A stretch of DNA of 64,000 bases from an uncultured Luminiphilus sp. (GTDB lineage Bacteria > Pseudomonadota > Gammaproteobacteria > Pseudomonadales > Halieaceae). Each line of letters opens with the position of its first letter. The first letter of the stretch is position 1. Shown here in pieces: positions 17,462 to 26,454 of this stretch. The translations under genes were made by a program, and so were the position numbers. The notes under the pieces are model-generated. The model searched no databases, was not told the origin of the DNA, and saw nothing but the letters and a program-made list of their open reading frames with translations. The stretch lies in contig CALSUB010000009.1 of assembly GCA_943789425.1 (NCBI GenBank), positions 1 to 64,000 on the forward strand, written 5' to 3'.

Positions 17462-19384
17462 TTAATCACCGAACAGTTTCTTCATAAAGGCGCCCGCTTT
17501 TTCCTCGATCACATCTTGAAGCTGCTGCTGAGCCTCATTCTTCAGGATCTGCTCTGCCACCGACGCAATATCAATCTGACAGGCGGCGCCCGATTCCGAT
17601 GATAAATTGCCTTGGCAGTCTACCGGCCAGTCGACGCCTGCGTAACGTTGGTCAATGACGCACAGTGGACTGACCTGCATGATGTCATTATTGACCTGGC
17701 CCTCCAGCCGAAAGCGGTATTCGAGGGTATCTAACGCAATATCACCCGAGCCCTTCATGACCACGCCAGGTGTCGAAAAGCGCAGTGTCTCAATGTCGCC
17801 TGCGCCATCATCAAAATCGAGCCCCAATCTGAGCTCACTAATCGGTGTGTTGGTGGGAAGGCCTGCGATCGGCGGGATTTTATTGACCGTTGCAACGGCC
17901 GCGCAGACTAATCCTTGCACGGCAATTTTATTGAACACAAGGTCCTGACCCTCGGCACTGAGATCACCGTTCAGCCCGGTGATGAGGTCGTTGCTGCTTG
18001 CGCCTTCGGTATCGAGATCCCACGCGAGTTCGATACGCCCTGTGGCGGCATCAGTGTTGCCCATACTCGCCAGTAACGAATCCATATTGACCCCTTTTAG
18101 TCCGCCCTTTATGTCGGCCTCCACGATGGGTCTGCGCGCATTCAATGTGATGCGGGTGTCGAGCTGCCCCTCGTGGAGGACCCCTCGGACGTAGTCAATA
18201 TCGGTGACGCCATCTCGCACTACCATAGAGACTTGAGCGGTGTTGATGGATTGTCCGCTAACAATCAGGTGGTCAGCCGCCACTCGCAGTGCTAAGTCCA
18301 GATCGCGCAGTGGACCTACGGGCAGCGGTGCCGGCACGCTTGTTGGCCCAGCGACGGGCTTGGGCGCCGTTGCTGTCTCGTTTGATGCGGCATCCCTTGC
18401 TATGAGGCTTGTTTGAGTCGATGTTGCCGGGTGAATTTGATCCACATCGAGTCGCTCAGTTGTGATGTCGAGTTTGATCTCTGGACTCTCGAGCGGCGAC
18501 CACACCAGCTGACCGCTGACATCGCCGCCCGGGAGTCTTGTATCAATGGCGAAGTCGGCCTTAGCGGGGGTCATCGTGAAGTTGCCACTGAGTGTATTGA
18601 TTACGGGTTCAGTGAGCGCCCCCTCCACTGTTGTTTGTAACTGGTCCAACTGGAGCCTGCTCAGATCAGAAGCGAGTCGGATACTACCGTCGAGGGTGAT
18701 CTCCAATGGCACGGCGCTGCCATCACCGAGCACGGTGACTGCGCCATCGAGACGCATCGGTTCATCTTGGGTATTCACGCCGGCGAGAGACAGGGTTTTC
18801 ACCACGATGTGGTTGGTGAGATCACCCTCCCAAGATCGGATCTTCACGGTGACATCGTCTATTCGAATGGCCTCAGCGAGTATGCCGATTCCCGAGAAAC
18901 GGCCGCCCTCGTCCAACTGGCGCTGACGTTCTTGCGCTTTGGTACGCCGAATGAGCTTGCCTCGCTGTTCCCATTCCCTGTCACTCATGCTTGGCATGGG
19001 TTCGGGTGCTGGCGGGAGTGCCTGTGGCTCGGTGATGTCCGCGGTGATACCCGCAATGATTATGGTGCCGACATCGACATTGCCACTCAATAGCGGCAAT
19101 AGAGACAGGCCCACCTCTACTTCATCCACCGACGCGGCTACCGCGACGTCATACTCCGTTTGCGCCGGTAGATCCAACTCCACGCCTTCTAGTCGCAACC
19201 CAAAGCGCGGAAAGAAACTGATATCGGTCTCCCCGTTGATGACCAACTCACCACCTGTGTTGGTGCGCACTTGTTCTGCTGCCAGCTCAGTCAGCGCTTG
19301 CTCGTCAATAAAGATGGGGAGGAGCACCGCGGCCAATACGACCAGTGCGAGTAGCGCTCCAAGAATCCAGAGGATGATCAGCAT
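17462..19384 (-). CDS. AsmA-family envelope protein
   Basis: The 640-aa protein starts with a single membrane anchor (LIILWILGALLALVVLAAVL) and LPIFIDEQAL, followed by the AsmA opening GGELVINGETDISFFPRFGL. The C-terminal part carries the AsmA_2 repeat-like region (DLSAEGQDLVFNKIAVQGL). AsmA proteins are periplasmic, bridge-like and implicated in phospholipid transport to the outer membrane. The ATG at 19384 is preceded by AGAGAG. The frame is open for 142 more codons upstream, but that part lies inside the photolyase gene and is not real. The end is 27 bases from selO. Confidence 0.85.
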   Translation of the reverse strand: MLIILWILGALLALVVLAAVLLPIFIDEQALTELAAEQVRTNTGGELVINGETDISFFPRFGLRLEGVELDLPAQTEYDVAVAASVDEVEVGLSLLPLLSGNVDVGTIIIAGITADITEPQALPPAPEPMPSMSDREWEQRGKLIRRTKAQERQRQLDEGGRFSGIGILAEAIRIDDVTVKIRSWEGDLTNHIVVKTLSLAGVNTQDEPMRLDGAVTVLGDGSAVPLEITLDGSIRLASDLSRLQLDQLQTTVEGALTEPVINTLSGNFTMTPAKADFAIDTRLPGGDVSGQLVWSPLESPEIKLDITTERLDVDQIHPATSTQTSLIARDAASNETATAPKPVAGPTSVPAPLPVGPLRDLDLALRVAADHLIVSGQSINTAQVSMVVRDGVTDIDYVRGVLHEGQLDTRITLNARRPIVEADIKGGLKGVNMDSLLASMGNTDAATGRIELAWDLDTEGASSNDLITGLNGDLSAEGQDLVFNKIAVQGLVCAAVATVNKIPPIAGLPTNTPISELRLGLDFDDGAGDIETLRFSTPGVVMKGSGDIALDTLEYRFRLEGQVNNDIMQVSPLCVIDQRYAGVDWPVDCQGNLSSESGAACQIDIASVAEQILKNEAQQQLQDVIEEKAGAFMKKLFGD

Positions 19385-19430
19385 AATTGTCTCTCTACTG
19401 TTTCTAATGGCATCCAGCATAACAAAGGAT

Positions 19431-20900
19431 TTAGGCGGAGGAAGCGCTCTTCGCCTGGCTGACGCGCCGCTCAATATGACGACTGAGGATACGCTCCCGC
19501 TCGCGTTTGACGCCCTCGCTGGATTTGAGACGCCACAACTGCTCTTTAGCATGCTGATAAGAGGTTTTGAGATCCACGACGGGGTCAGGGTAGTCGATGG
19601 GGTGCATCTGGCGCTCAAGTGGTGATCGCAGCCAAGGTTGATGCAACAGCGGGGTGGGTAGGCCAGCCAGCTCTGGTACCCACCGTAAGATAAAAGTCCC
19701 CTCTGGGTCGTGATCCAGTGATTGCTTGACGGGGTTATAAATCCGGATGGTATTGATGCCGGTGACCCCCGCCTGCATCTGCATTTGCGGGTAATGAATG
19801 CCCGGCTCAAAATCGAGAAAGAGCGACCCTAACCAAGCGGCGCCGGTGCGCCAGTCTTGCCATAAATGATGCGTGAGAAAGGACACCAGCATGGCCCGTG
19901 ATCTGAAATTGATGTAACCCGTTTGCAGCAAGCATCGCATCGACGCATCAATTAACGGGTAGCCGGTCCGACCCTCTCGCCAGGCATCGAGCCGCTCTGG
20001 GTCGCGGCGACGCGGAAAATCCAGATACCCCCGGTTTAAGTCCTCACACTCCATCCGGCATTCCATTTCAAACTTTTGAATAAAATGGCAGTGCCAGTGC
20101 AGTCGGGACTCAAACGCGCCGAGTGCGCGTACCCATTCGCCGTCGTTTTGCCGTTGTTTCAGTGCGTGGTAAGTCTGGCGCAGGCTCAGATTGCCCCACG
20201 CCAAATGAGGCGACAGTCGAGAGCAATGATGTCGAGCGGCCTCAGGTTTAGAAATACTCGTTTGATACCGTTGAGCGCGTCCGTCGAGAAAGCTTGTTAA
20301 GACTGACGATGCCGCTTGGGGACCACCGCGCTGAAAGTCGGGTTTTTGTGTGTCCCAACGCGCCAATCGGCGTGTTTGCGCTCCCAATAAGGCTTCGGGT
20401 AGCGGCTGATGCAGTGTCGAGAGGCGGTTCAGGTTGGCCGAAATGAGGGGTTGCCCCATCACCTGATGCCAGGCCCGGTTCCAGCCTCGGCGATCAGTAC
20501 GACCACGCTGCACGCCATTACTCTGGAATTCCTGCCAGCGAATCCCCTCGGCAGTGCAAAAGCGCATGATGCGCTGATCGCGATCAAAAGTGAGGCCCAG
20601 TCCCGTCTCTGCATGGCTGAAAAGCTGTTTAATGGGCAGGTGCTGGTGGAGCGTTTTCAGCACTGCTTCTGCCTCCCCTTCGAGCACCTGAATAGTGGTG
20701 CCGTATGGCTGCAGTTGCCTATTGAGTTCATTGAGCGATTGAGCGATGAAATGCCAATGACGGCCGCGGTAGTGAGCGTCGTGGATGAGCATCGGTTCGA
20801 TGATATAGAGCAGCAGCAGCGGCTCTCCTTGATCGATGGCTGCTGCGAGTGGCCCGTGATCGATGAGCCGAAGATCACGCTTGAACCAGACAATATTCAT
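19431..20900 (-). CDS. cryptochrome/photolyase family flavoprotein
   Basis: The 489-aa protein has an N-terminal photolyase alpha/beta domain ([18 protein letters not shown]) for an antenna chromophore and a C-terminal FAD-binding helical domain ([66 protein letters not shown]). It belongs to the photolyase superfamily, which repairs UV dimers with blue light. The INFRSRAML and [11 protein letters not shown] segments differ from classical PhrB, so a cryptochrome-like role is possible. The ATG overlaps the end of the upstream cho gene by 4 bases, so the two are co-translated. Confidence 0.9.
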   Translation of the reverse strand: MNIVWFKRDLRLIDHGPLAAAIDQGEPLLLLYIIEPMLIHDAHYRGRHWHFIAQSLNELNRQLQPYGTTIQVLEGEAEAVLKTLHQHLPIKQLFSHAETGLGLTFDRDQRIMRFCTAEGIRWQEFQSNGVQRGRTDRRGWNRAWHQVMGQPLISANLNRLSTLHQPLPEALLGAQTRRLARWDTQKPDFQRGGPQAASSVLTSFLDGRAQRYQTSISKPEAARHHCSRLSPHLAWGNLSLRQTYHALKQRQNDGEWVRALGAFESRLHWHCHFIQKFEMECRMECEDLNRGYLDFPRRRDPERLDAWREGRTGYPLIDASMRCLLQTGYINFRSRAMLVSFLTHHLWQDWRTGAAWLGSLFLDFEPGIHYPQMQMQAGVTGINTIRIYNPVKQSLDHDPEGTFILRWVPELAGLPTPLLHQPWLRSPLERQMHPIDYPDPVVDLKTSYQHAKEQLWRLKSSEGVKRERERILSRHIERRVSQAKSASSA

Positions 20901-21817
20901 GAGGTGTGAGGGTTTTTTGATAACAGGGCGTTCACGACCGGCTGCCCTGTTGTCACGTCTTGTAAGTTCACGCGACCGCGATACATCGCGCTATAGATCA
21001 GGCGGTAAGCATCGCGATCGAAGGCGGGAGTTTGTTCGGTTAGTAAGGCGTCTTGTGCCGCTGCCAGCGTGTCGAAGCAGCCGTACCATGCCCACTGATC
21101 AATGAGGTGAAATTGTTGCTCGGGTTGTTGTTCGATGGGTTTAATCGTGTGCTCTGCCAATAGTAAAGGACCGTCGAATGGCCATGCTGCAATGCGTTGT
21201 CGTGCGAGTTGATCAAGCAAGCGCGCATTGTGTGCCGTCGTAGATTCCTCTCCGGCGCAAGCACCATCGCATCGACCTAGTTGGTGCTGAAAACAAGGGC
21301 CATGGCCTCGGTCTAGCCCCATCATGCGAAGACATAGGGCGTGATCTCTGGCCAGGTTTTGCAATGAGCTGAGCACTCGGCTTTTATTGGCATAGAGTCC
21401 AAATGTATCGATGTTCCTCGTGGCTACGGGCAGAAAGTCGATGGCGGTGGGCTGCAAAAACCCCTCAGGCGAGGGCGTCAGCGTAATCGTCCACAGGCGC
21501 CGCAGCCGCCTTTGGCGACGATTAAACAGGGGCACCTCCCGTTTGATCGCCTCATTCTCGATTAGCAAGGCACCGACCTCCCCAGCGGTCATCTGACAAT
21601 CCACTTGGCGGACTTGTGACATCAGACGTTGATGGCGACCGGTCTTACGACCCTCATTGATATGCTGAGCCACCCGGCTGCGGATATCGACACTTTTGCC
21701 GATGTATAAGAGCGCGCCGGCCGCATCGAAAAATCGATAAACACCACTGCATCGTGGCAGCGTCTCCGCGGGCTTACCAGCTCGAGTAATCGTGAAGGGC
21801 TCAGTTGCTATGGCCAT
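20897..21817 (-). CDS. cho: excinuclease Cho (UvrC-like GIY-YIG endonuclease)
   Basis: The protein opens with a GIY-YIG nuclease domain ([19 protein letters not shown], with the following IRSRVAQHI helix) and matches the N-terminal half of UvrC. A cysteine cluster ([12 protein letters not shown]) lies near the middle. Cho makes the 3' incision at bulky or UV lesions that UvrC cuts poorly. At about 306 aa it is close to the 295-aa E. coli protein. The ATG at 21817 is chosen; a GTG 30 bases upstream is also possible, and neither has a strong ribosome site. It overlaps the photolyase start (ATGA), giving a two-gene UV-repair operon. Confidence 0.88.
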   Translation of the reverse strand: MAIATEPFTITRAGKPAETLPRCSGVYRFFDAAGALLYIGKSVDIRSRVAQHINEGRKTGRHQRLMSQVRQVDCQMTAGEVGALLIENEAIKREVPLFNRRQRRLRRLWTITLTPSPEGFLQPTAIDFLPVATRNIDTFGLYANKSRVLSSLQNLARDHALCLRMMGLDRGHGPCFQHQLGRCDGACAGEESTTAHNARLLDQLARQRIAAWPFDGPLLLAEHTIKPIEQQPEQQFHLIDQWAWYGCFDTLAAAQDALLTEQTPAFDRDAYRLIYSAMYRGRVNLQDVTTGQPVVNALLSKNPHTS

Positions 21818-21985
21818 GCTGTCGTTTTCATTCTTTGCTGGACACACTGTGTCGGACTTGTCCTCGTTTGGTGCGGGGGTAGACGGTCGGTTACACCGCC
21901 TACCTCAGGGTGCGGCCAGCCTAGGAGGGCGATGAGCAAACCGAACGAGCCGCTGGGTCGTAGGTCATGCAGGAGGGACAGTGTA

Positions 21986-22300
21986 ATGAAAATAGCCTTA
22001 AGCGAGCTCGGTAGTGTTGAACTCACGGATGTTGTCATCGAATCAGTGGATTTGAGCCTGTATATCGCACACGCGCGGCTCGGTGAAGAGGAGCGGCTGA
22101 TTGCCGATCGCAACGGCAAGGTGCTCAAGACCCGTAATCTTTTAGAGATGCAGCGCACCATCCGCAAAGCAGTCACCTGCGAGCTTTTCTTGCGACAACG
22201 CAGCGCCTACGATGAAATGGTGGGTCATAGCTACCAGGCCGCGGATAACGTGATGGAGTTGCCGCTGGGCCGGGAGCCGCTGCCGGAGTGGTTAAATTAA
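21986..22300 (+). CDS. small DUF6482-like protein
   Basis: A 104-aa soluble, acidic protein starting MKIALSELGSVELTDVVIES. A strong AGGAGG (21971-21976) stands 9 bases before the ATG at 21986; an earlier in-frame ATG at 21932 has no such site. It resembles DUF6482 proteins (recalled: about 100 aa, with a GKVLKTRNLLEMQR-like segment), whose function is unknown. It is transcribed divergently from cho and ends 10 bases from the convergent ribA gene. Confidence 0.7.
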   Translation: MKIALSELGSVELTDVVIESVDLSLYIAHARLGEEERLIADRNGKVLKTRNLLEMQRTIRKAVTCELFLRQRSAYDEMVGHSYQAADNVMELPLGREPLPEWLN

Positions 22301-22310
22301 CCTGACGACA

Positions 22311-23132
22311 CTAAGTCGGGGTATCCAAGTCATCGTCGGCTAGCTTGTGTCCCCAATCGCGTTTGGCCTTGAGATACTGCAAGTTGAAATCGTCGACGCC
22401 GACAACGTGCTTCACCTGCTCAATCCCTTGAACGCCCATCGCGGCTAGATCATCCAGCTTTTTCGGATTGTTGGTGAGCAGCCGGATGCTGCGACCTTGG
22501 CAAAAATGTTTGAGCAAAATGGCCGCATCGGAAAAATCTCTGGAATCATCGGGCAAACCTAATGACTGGTTTGCCTGATAGGTATCCTCGCCTGCATCTT
22601 GCAGCAGATAGGTCGCCGCTTTCGCCCAGAGCCCGATCCCTCGGCCTTCGTGACCTGCCATATAAATCAAATAGCCGCCATGGGGATCCTCTGCAATGCG
22701 GTCAATCGCTGCTTCTAATTGTGGTCCGCATTCACATCGCCGAGAGCCAAAAATATCGCCCGTCAGGCAGTTTGAATGCACTCTGACTAGGGGGTTATCG
22801 CTCTCTTCAGGCTTGCCGATGACCAAGATGCTGTTTACTGCCATGCTGGAGGCCAAATGAGAGAACAAGTGCTGGCCGCCTTGCTCACGCAGGGTGCTGG
22901 CCAAATGCTCAACCTCACTCAGCTCGGTGCTTCTAACACAGGCATACCATCTGACTGTGGGGTGCTGCGTGCCTCTAGCGAGCGGCATGGGGATGGGGCC
23001 CAGAAGATTGAGGTGTTGTCCGGGACTCGCTGTGCTGTCTGTCTCGACTGGTTCACCGTCGCTATTGATACGGCGTAGCTTTCCGTCACGAATCAGACGC
23101 TCACGAATCTCCGGGTTGATATAAGTAAACAT
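22311..23132 (-). CDS. ribA: GTP cyclohydrolase II
   Basis: It opens the imidazole ring of GTP, the first step of riboflavin synthesis. The zinc ligands are visible as Cys122, Cys133 and Cys135 (HSNCLTGDIFGSRRCECG), with the catalytic GHEGRGIGL and the C-terminal RLLTNNPKKLDDL and GVDDFNLQYLKAK blocks. At 273 aa it is about 75 residues longer than E. coli RibA; the extra part is N-terminal (about 1-70) and not recognisable. There is no DHBP synthase fusion. It is the only riboflavin gene here, and no FMN riboswitch was seen upstream. Confidence 0.88.
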   Translation of the reverse strand: MFTYINPEIRERLIRDGKLRRINSDGEPVETDSTASPGQHLNLLGPIPMPLARGTQHPTVRWYACVRSTELSEVEHLASTLREQGGQHLFSHLASSMAVNSILVIGKPEESDNPLVRVHSNCLTGDIFGSRRCECGPQLEAAIDRIAEDPHGGYLIYMAGHEGRGIGLWAKAATYLLQDAGEDTYQANQSLGLPDDSRDFSDAAILLKHFCQGRSIRLLTNNPKKLDDLAAMGVQGIEQVKHVVGVDDFNLQYLKAKRDWGHKLADDDLDTPT

Positions 23133-23391
23133 ATCGGTTCCTACGTTCGCCTCTGGGCACGTCAGCGCGTCAATCAGCGGGTCGCTCAGCGTATAGTATA
23201 AATCGCTTCAGGGTCTCTGGTGCAGCTGATCGCGGAATACAAATCATCTTTCCCGCAGCGTCTGGCGTTACCTCGCGTGAGTGAGACGATGAGGGCCTTC
23301 ATAAGGTGGGGTCAGGCAGGGTGGGCATTCCCAAGTACAACCCCGCCTTGAAATCAGTCTTTTTTAATCGACCTGCAGCAAGCGACCTGAA

Positions 23392-24003
23392 TCAGGGAGC
23401 GGGGGGTGCACTTTCTGTGGGCGGAAACTCCCGCAGAACCCGGTCGGCCGCACTATCGAGTGCGGCCTGATCACGAATGGTTTCTTCCTTCAATTTAGAC
23501 TGCGTCACGCTCCGCCATACTGAGGCTTTTTCCTCGGGGTCGATCATATCGATAATGAAAGTGCCCTGGGTATACTCAGTCACGCGAACGTCTGTCTGTC
23601 CCATGCAGTTATAGCAGTTGTACATCGAGTAACGGTTATAACGGCTGTAACCCATAGAGGCACCGTAGGAGGGATTGTTGTAGCTTTTGACGTCCGTCTT
23701 TTCCATGAGGTTCAAATGCCAGCTCAACAGTAAATCGGCATCGCTCGTATTCTCGACAAACACCAGACCCTTCGCTTCCAGTGAGCCTCGGAGTGCGCTG
23801 TCGATACGATCTCTTTGAAAGTCAGTGAGTTCAGAAGGGTTATTGCCGGTGACAGAGCCACTCAACGCATAGAAGGCCATGGTTTTGGGTTGGCTAAAAT
23901 CATAGTCAGGTGCGAAATCAACCACCGGCTCGGGTGGCTTAGTGGCGCAGGCCGCCAGTGTCGCTATGACAAACCCAGCGCAGGCTAAACGGATTATGTG
24001 CAT
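23392..24003 (-). CDS. DUF4136 lipoprotein
   Basis: The protein (203 aa) has a lipoprotein signal MHIIRLACAGFVIATLAAC with the acylated Cys at 19. The body fits DUF4136: VDFAPDYDFSQPKTMAFY at the start, TYQGTFIIDMIDPEEKASVWR-like segment (read here as TQGTFIIDMIDP) in the middle, and ADRVLREFPP near the end. GGAGAG precedes the ATG at 24003, which decides this start over one 5 codons upstream. A Tyr/Asn-rich stretch (YSRYNRYSMYNCYNCMG) in the middle is unusual and contains a CYNC pair. Function unknown. Confidence 0.8.
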   Translation of the reverse strand: MHIIRLACAGFVIATLAACATKPPEPVVDFAPDYDFSQPKTMAFYALSGSVTGNNPSELTDFQRDRIDSALRGSLEAKGLVFVENTSDADLLLSWHLNLMEKTDVKSYNNPSYGASMGYSRYNRYSMYNCYNCMGQTDVRVTEYTQGTFIIDMIDPEEKASVWRSVTQSKLKEETIRDQAALDSAADRVLREFPPTESAPPAP

Positions 24004-24275
24004 CGAATCTCTCCACAAATCATCAAAAATAAAAAACTACTGTACCAAAGTGTGCTGATCATCCCGTGTCGGTGCTGCCGCTGTCGTCCTCGATCGTCAA
24101 GCAACGACAATGAGTTGCCGAGCTCTTAGCACCCCGAGGGATATCTAGCAGGCCCGAAGGATATCGCTCAGCTACTGGGTGGCCCCTTACCTCGGATTAT
24201 CACAGCCCGTGGATCACGATCAAAGTGGCATCTGACACATTGTCGCAATAAGAGGCTTTTCTAACTGCCGGCGAT

Positions 24276-25286
24276 TTAATCCTGCTGGCAGCGTGTGAGC
24301 GTGGCTTGAACGGTTTGGACATGTTGCCGCGTCATTTGAGTCAGTTGCAATAGCAGTGCGTCACGCGCCATCACCCAATCTTGGTAAGGCTGCGTGACTG
24401 AATCCGCGAGAACTGTTTCAAGGCGCTGAGTGGGCTCATGGATGAGCTCTGCTCGCCGGCGAAGGCTGACCACCCAAGGCTGAACGTTGGTCACGAAAAA
24501 CTGTTGCACGACCCGTTTCAAGGCTCTAGATCGCTCGGTGGGTTGTCCAAAGGGGCACAGGGGGCGTTCTGATTGGGTTTTCGTCAGTAGGGCATTGGCC
24601 CCCTCGAGTGCCCATACCAGCTGAGACGTTGCGAGGAGTAGCTCGCCTCCGTCACCCGCTCGCACATCACTCAGTAGTAGCTCAAAGGTGCGATTGTCAG
24701 CGGACCAATCTCCGTTTAGCCAAGGCGCCGTCATGGCCGACAGTGAGGTGACGGTTTGTTCAACGAGACTACTCGTTTGTTGCGGGTAATCCCCCAAGGT
24801 TGGGTCGGCATGCCAAAACGCGCGCCACTCGGCACCAAGCAGTACCGCGTCAAAAACAGCGCTTGGCAGTGCCTGCTTGCGTTCGTCACTGGCAACCCGG
24901 ATGGTGGCTGCCAGTTCGGTATCGCCACGGGTTTCCAATAGCTCGATACACGCCGGAGCGAGGTCGAGAAATTCGAGATCTAACAGCAGTCGCTGTGAAG
25001 GAGAGGCGGTTCTCCCCAGCTGGGTATTGCGCCGTCCGAGATTGACCTGCAGTGAACAGCCGGTCAATGACAGGAAGTCGATCAGATCGATCTGCTGATT
25101 GCTCGCGGGCCCTGCTTTATCGGGTAGCGGCGGTGCCAGATCGAACCGCGGTAGCGCCTGTGACGCGGGCGCGGTGCCGGTGACGGTGGATAATCGACTC
25201 AGGTACTCATTCAAATGCGCGAGTCCTGAATCAGACTGACCACAACCGGCCAAAAGCAGCAGGGATAGGAAGATGACACGACGCAT
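24276..25286 (-). CDS. DUF3080-family lipoprotein
   Basis: The 336-aa protein has a short lipoprotein signal (MRRVIFLSLLLLAGC, acylated Cys15), then a helical body with SLTGCSLQVNLGRRNTQLG, AEWRAFW and a C-terminal QPYQDWVMARD. This agrees with DUF3080, envelope proteins of unknown function found in marine gammaproteobacteria. It starts 2 bases after the end of the GST gene upstream and is probably co-transcribed with it. Confidence 0.75.
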   Translation of the reverse strand: MRRVIFLSLLLLAGCGQSDSGLAHLNEYLSRLSTVTGTAPASQALPRFDLAPPLPDKAGPASNQQIDLIDFLSLTGCSLQVNLGRRNTQLGRTASPSQRLLLDLEFLDLAPACIELLETRGDTELAATIRVASDERKQALPSAVFDAVLLGAEWRAFWHADPTLGDYPQQTSSLVEQTVTSLSAMTAPWLNGDWSADNRTFELLLSDVRAGDGGELLLATSQLVWALEGANALLTKTQSERPLCPFGQPTERSRALKRVVQQFFVTNVQPWVVSLRRRAELIHEPTQRLETVLADSVTQPYQDWVMARDALLLQLTQMTRQHVQTVQATLTRCQQD

Positions 25287-25288
25287 AC

Positions 25289-25915
25289 TTAGCCACTCAG
25301 TGCATGACGTGCCTCATCACGCCAGCGGCTGAGGTGTTGTAAGGCCGCGTCAGGCGTAACGCGTGCAGCCCACTTAGCGAAATCGAGTGCCACTAATAAA
25401 TCGATATCAGCGAAGGAAAAGTCTGGTCCTGCAAGGTACTGGCGTTGTGCTAATTCTCGGTTCAGCATGTCAAAGCCCTCAGCGAGTCGGAGCTGCCCTC
25501 GCTCAGCCAATGCTGGGAGTTGGATGACTGGCGCAACGCCGGGCAGTGCTCGATCTTGATATTTTGGATGCGCATTTCTGAAGGCGTCCGCGATGGGACT
25601 GAAAATCTCAGTGAACAGTCGGTGGTTCCAGTTAAGCGTATTCGCTCGTGCCTCCGGTGTGCGTCCCAGTAAGGGTTTGTCGGGAAAGCGCTCCTCCAAG
25701 TAATGTACGATGGCAATGACGGCACTCAATACCGTGCCATCATCAAGCACCAATGCGGGAACGGTCGCCTCCGGCACGATGGCTTGATAGGCAGCACCGA
25801 GTTGTTCGTCAGCCCCTAAATCGATTTGAGTGGTGTCTAACTCAATCCGCTTGAAATCCATAAAGAGCTTTAATCGAGCGGGATTTGGGGCAGCATCAAA
25901 GGAGTAAAGCTTCAT
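25289..25915 (-). CDS. glutathione S-transferase family protein
   Basis: The 208-aa protein has an N-terminal thioredoxin-like domain (KLYSFDAAPNPARLKLFMDF; glutathione-binding EATVPALVLDDG then LSAVIAIVHYLEERFP) and a helical C-terminal domain (FSFADIDLLVALDFA). The class is beta/theta-like, with a Ser or Asn rather than Cys in the N-terminal active-site turn. It may conjugate or reduce with glutathione; gshA, which supplies glutathione, lies at 47.7 kb. It is followed by the DUF3080 gene. Confidence 0.9.
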   Translation of the reverse strand: MKLYSFDAAPNPARLKLFMDFKRIELDTTQIDLGADEQLGAAYQAIVPEATVPALVLDDGTVLSAVIAIVHYLEERFPDKPLLGRTPEARANTLNWNHRLFTEIFSPIADAFRNAHPKYQDRALPGVAPVIQLPALAERGQLRLAEGFDMLNRELAQRQYLAGPDFSFADIDLLVALDFAKWAARVTPDAALQHLSRWRDEARHALSG

Positions 25916-25984
25916 CGCGACGTCGTCTTGGCTTCGGTGACGCCATTATAACCGGGCGGTCACTCAGTGAGTGTGTTGCGCCAG

Positions 25985-26013
25985 TTTTAGATCTTTTCCG
26001 CAACCGCTATACT
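25985..26013 (+). promoter_or_regulatory. possible promoter of the cytochrome c5 gene
   Basis: TATACT (26008-26013) is a good -10 box, 17 bases after a poor -35 (TTTTAG, 25985-25990) and 28 bases before the start codon. Confidence 0.35.
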
Positions 26014-26040
26014 CCCGATCCCTGAGACGGAGAATCCATC

Positions 26041-26454
26041 ATGCGCAGTATACTTATTGTTCTGTTGCTGGCCCCAATGGCGGCGCTGGCACTTGATTTA
26101 ACGGATCGACAACGAGCCGACATCGAAGCACGGATACAGCCCTTTTCCGCGGTCTGTGTGCAGGGAGAAGCTTGTGGCGGCGGGGTCGCTATGGCTGAAA
26201 GTGCGGCGCGGTCGGGAGAGGATGTCTACAACGCGGCTTGCATGGCGTGTCATTCCGCTGGTATTGCGGGTGCGCCCAAAGTCGGTGAGCAAGTGGCCTG
26301 GGCCAGTCGTATCGCAAAAGGTATGGATGCCCTGTACGACAGCGGTATCAATGGCGTTGCGGGCACTGGCATGATTGCGCGAGGAGGTTGTGCAGATTGC
26401 TCCGATGATGAGATTAGATTGGCCGTTGACTTTATGGTGGACGGCAGCCGCTAA
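26041..26454 (+). CDS. cytochrome c5-like periplasmic protein
   Basis: The 137-aa protein has a signal peptide (1-18), one haem c site CMACH (Cys67, Cys70, His71) and a downstream Met in GTGMIARGGC as likely sixth ligand. The extra pair in GGCADCSDDEI is typical of cytochrome c5, where it forms a disulfide. It should carry electrons in the periplasm toward terminal oxidases. GGAGAA precedes the ATG. It ends with a 4-base overlap against the convergent comM gene. Confidence 0.9.
   Translation: MRSILIVLLLAPMAALALDLTDRQRADIEARIQPFSAVCVQGEACGGGVAMAESAARSGEDVYNAACMACHSAGIAGAPKVGEQVAWASRIAKGMDALYDSGINGVAGTGMIARGGCADCSDDEIRLAVDFMVDGSR

Noticed and set aside
17462-19810. A 782-codon frame starting at 19810 as one AsmA protein
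   Set aside because: The first 142 codons lie inside the photolyase gene in another frame and are rich in unusual residues; the AsmA anchor and ribosome site begin at 19384.
23133-23391. FMN riboswitch or small gene upstream of ribA
   Set aside because: A GGCAGGGTGGGCATTCCC-like stretch recalls the riboswitch core but is on the wrong strand and lacks the conserved stems. A 38-codon minus-strand ORF here has no good start site. Nothing else is seen in the gap.
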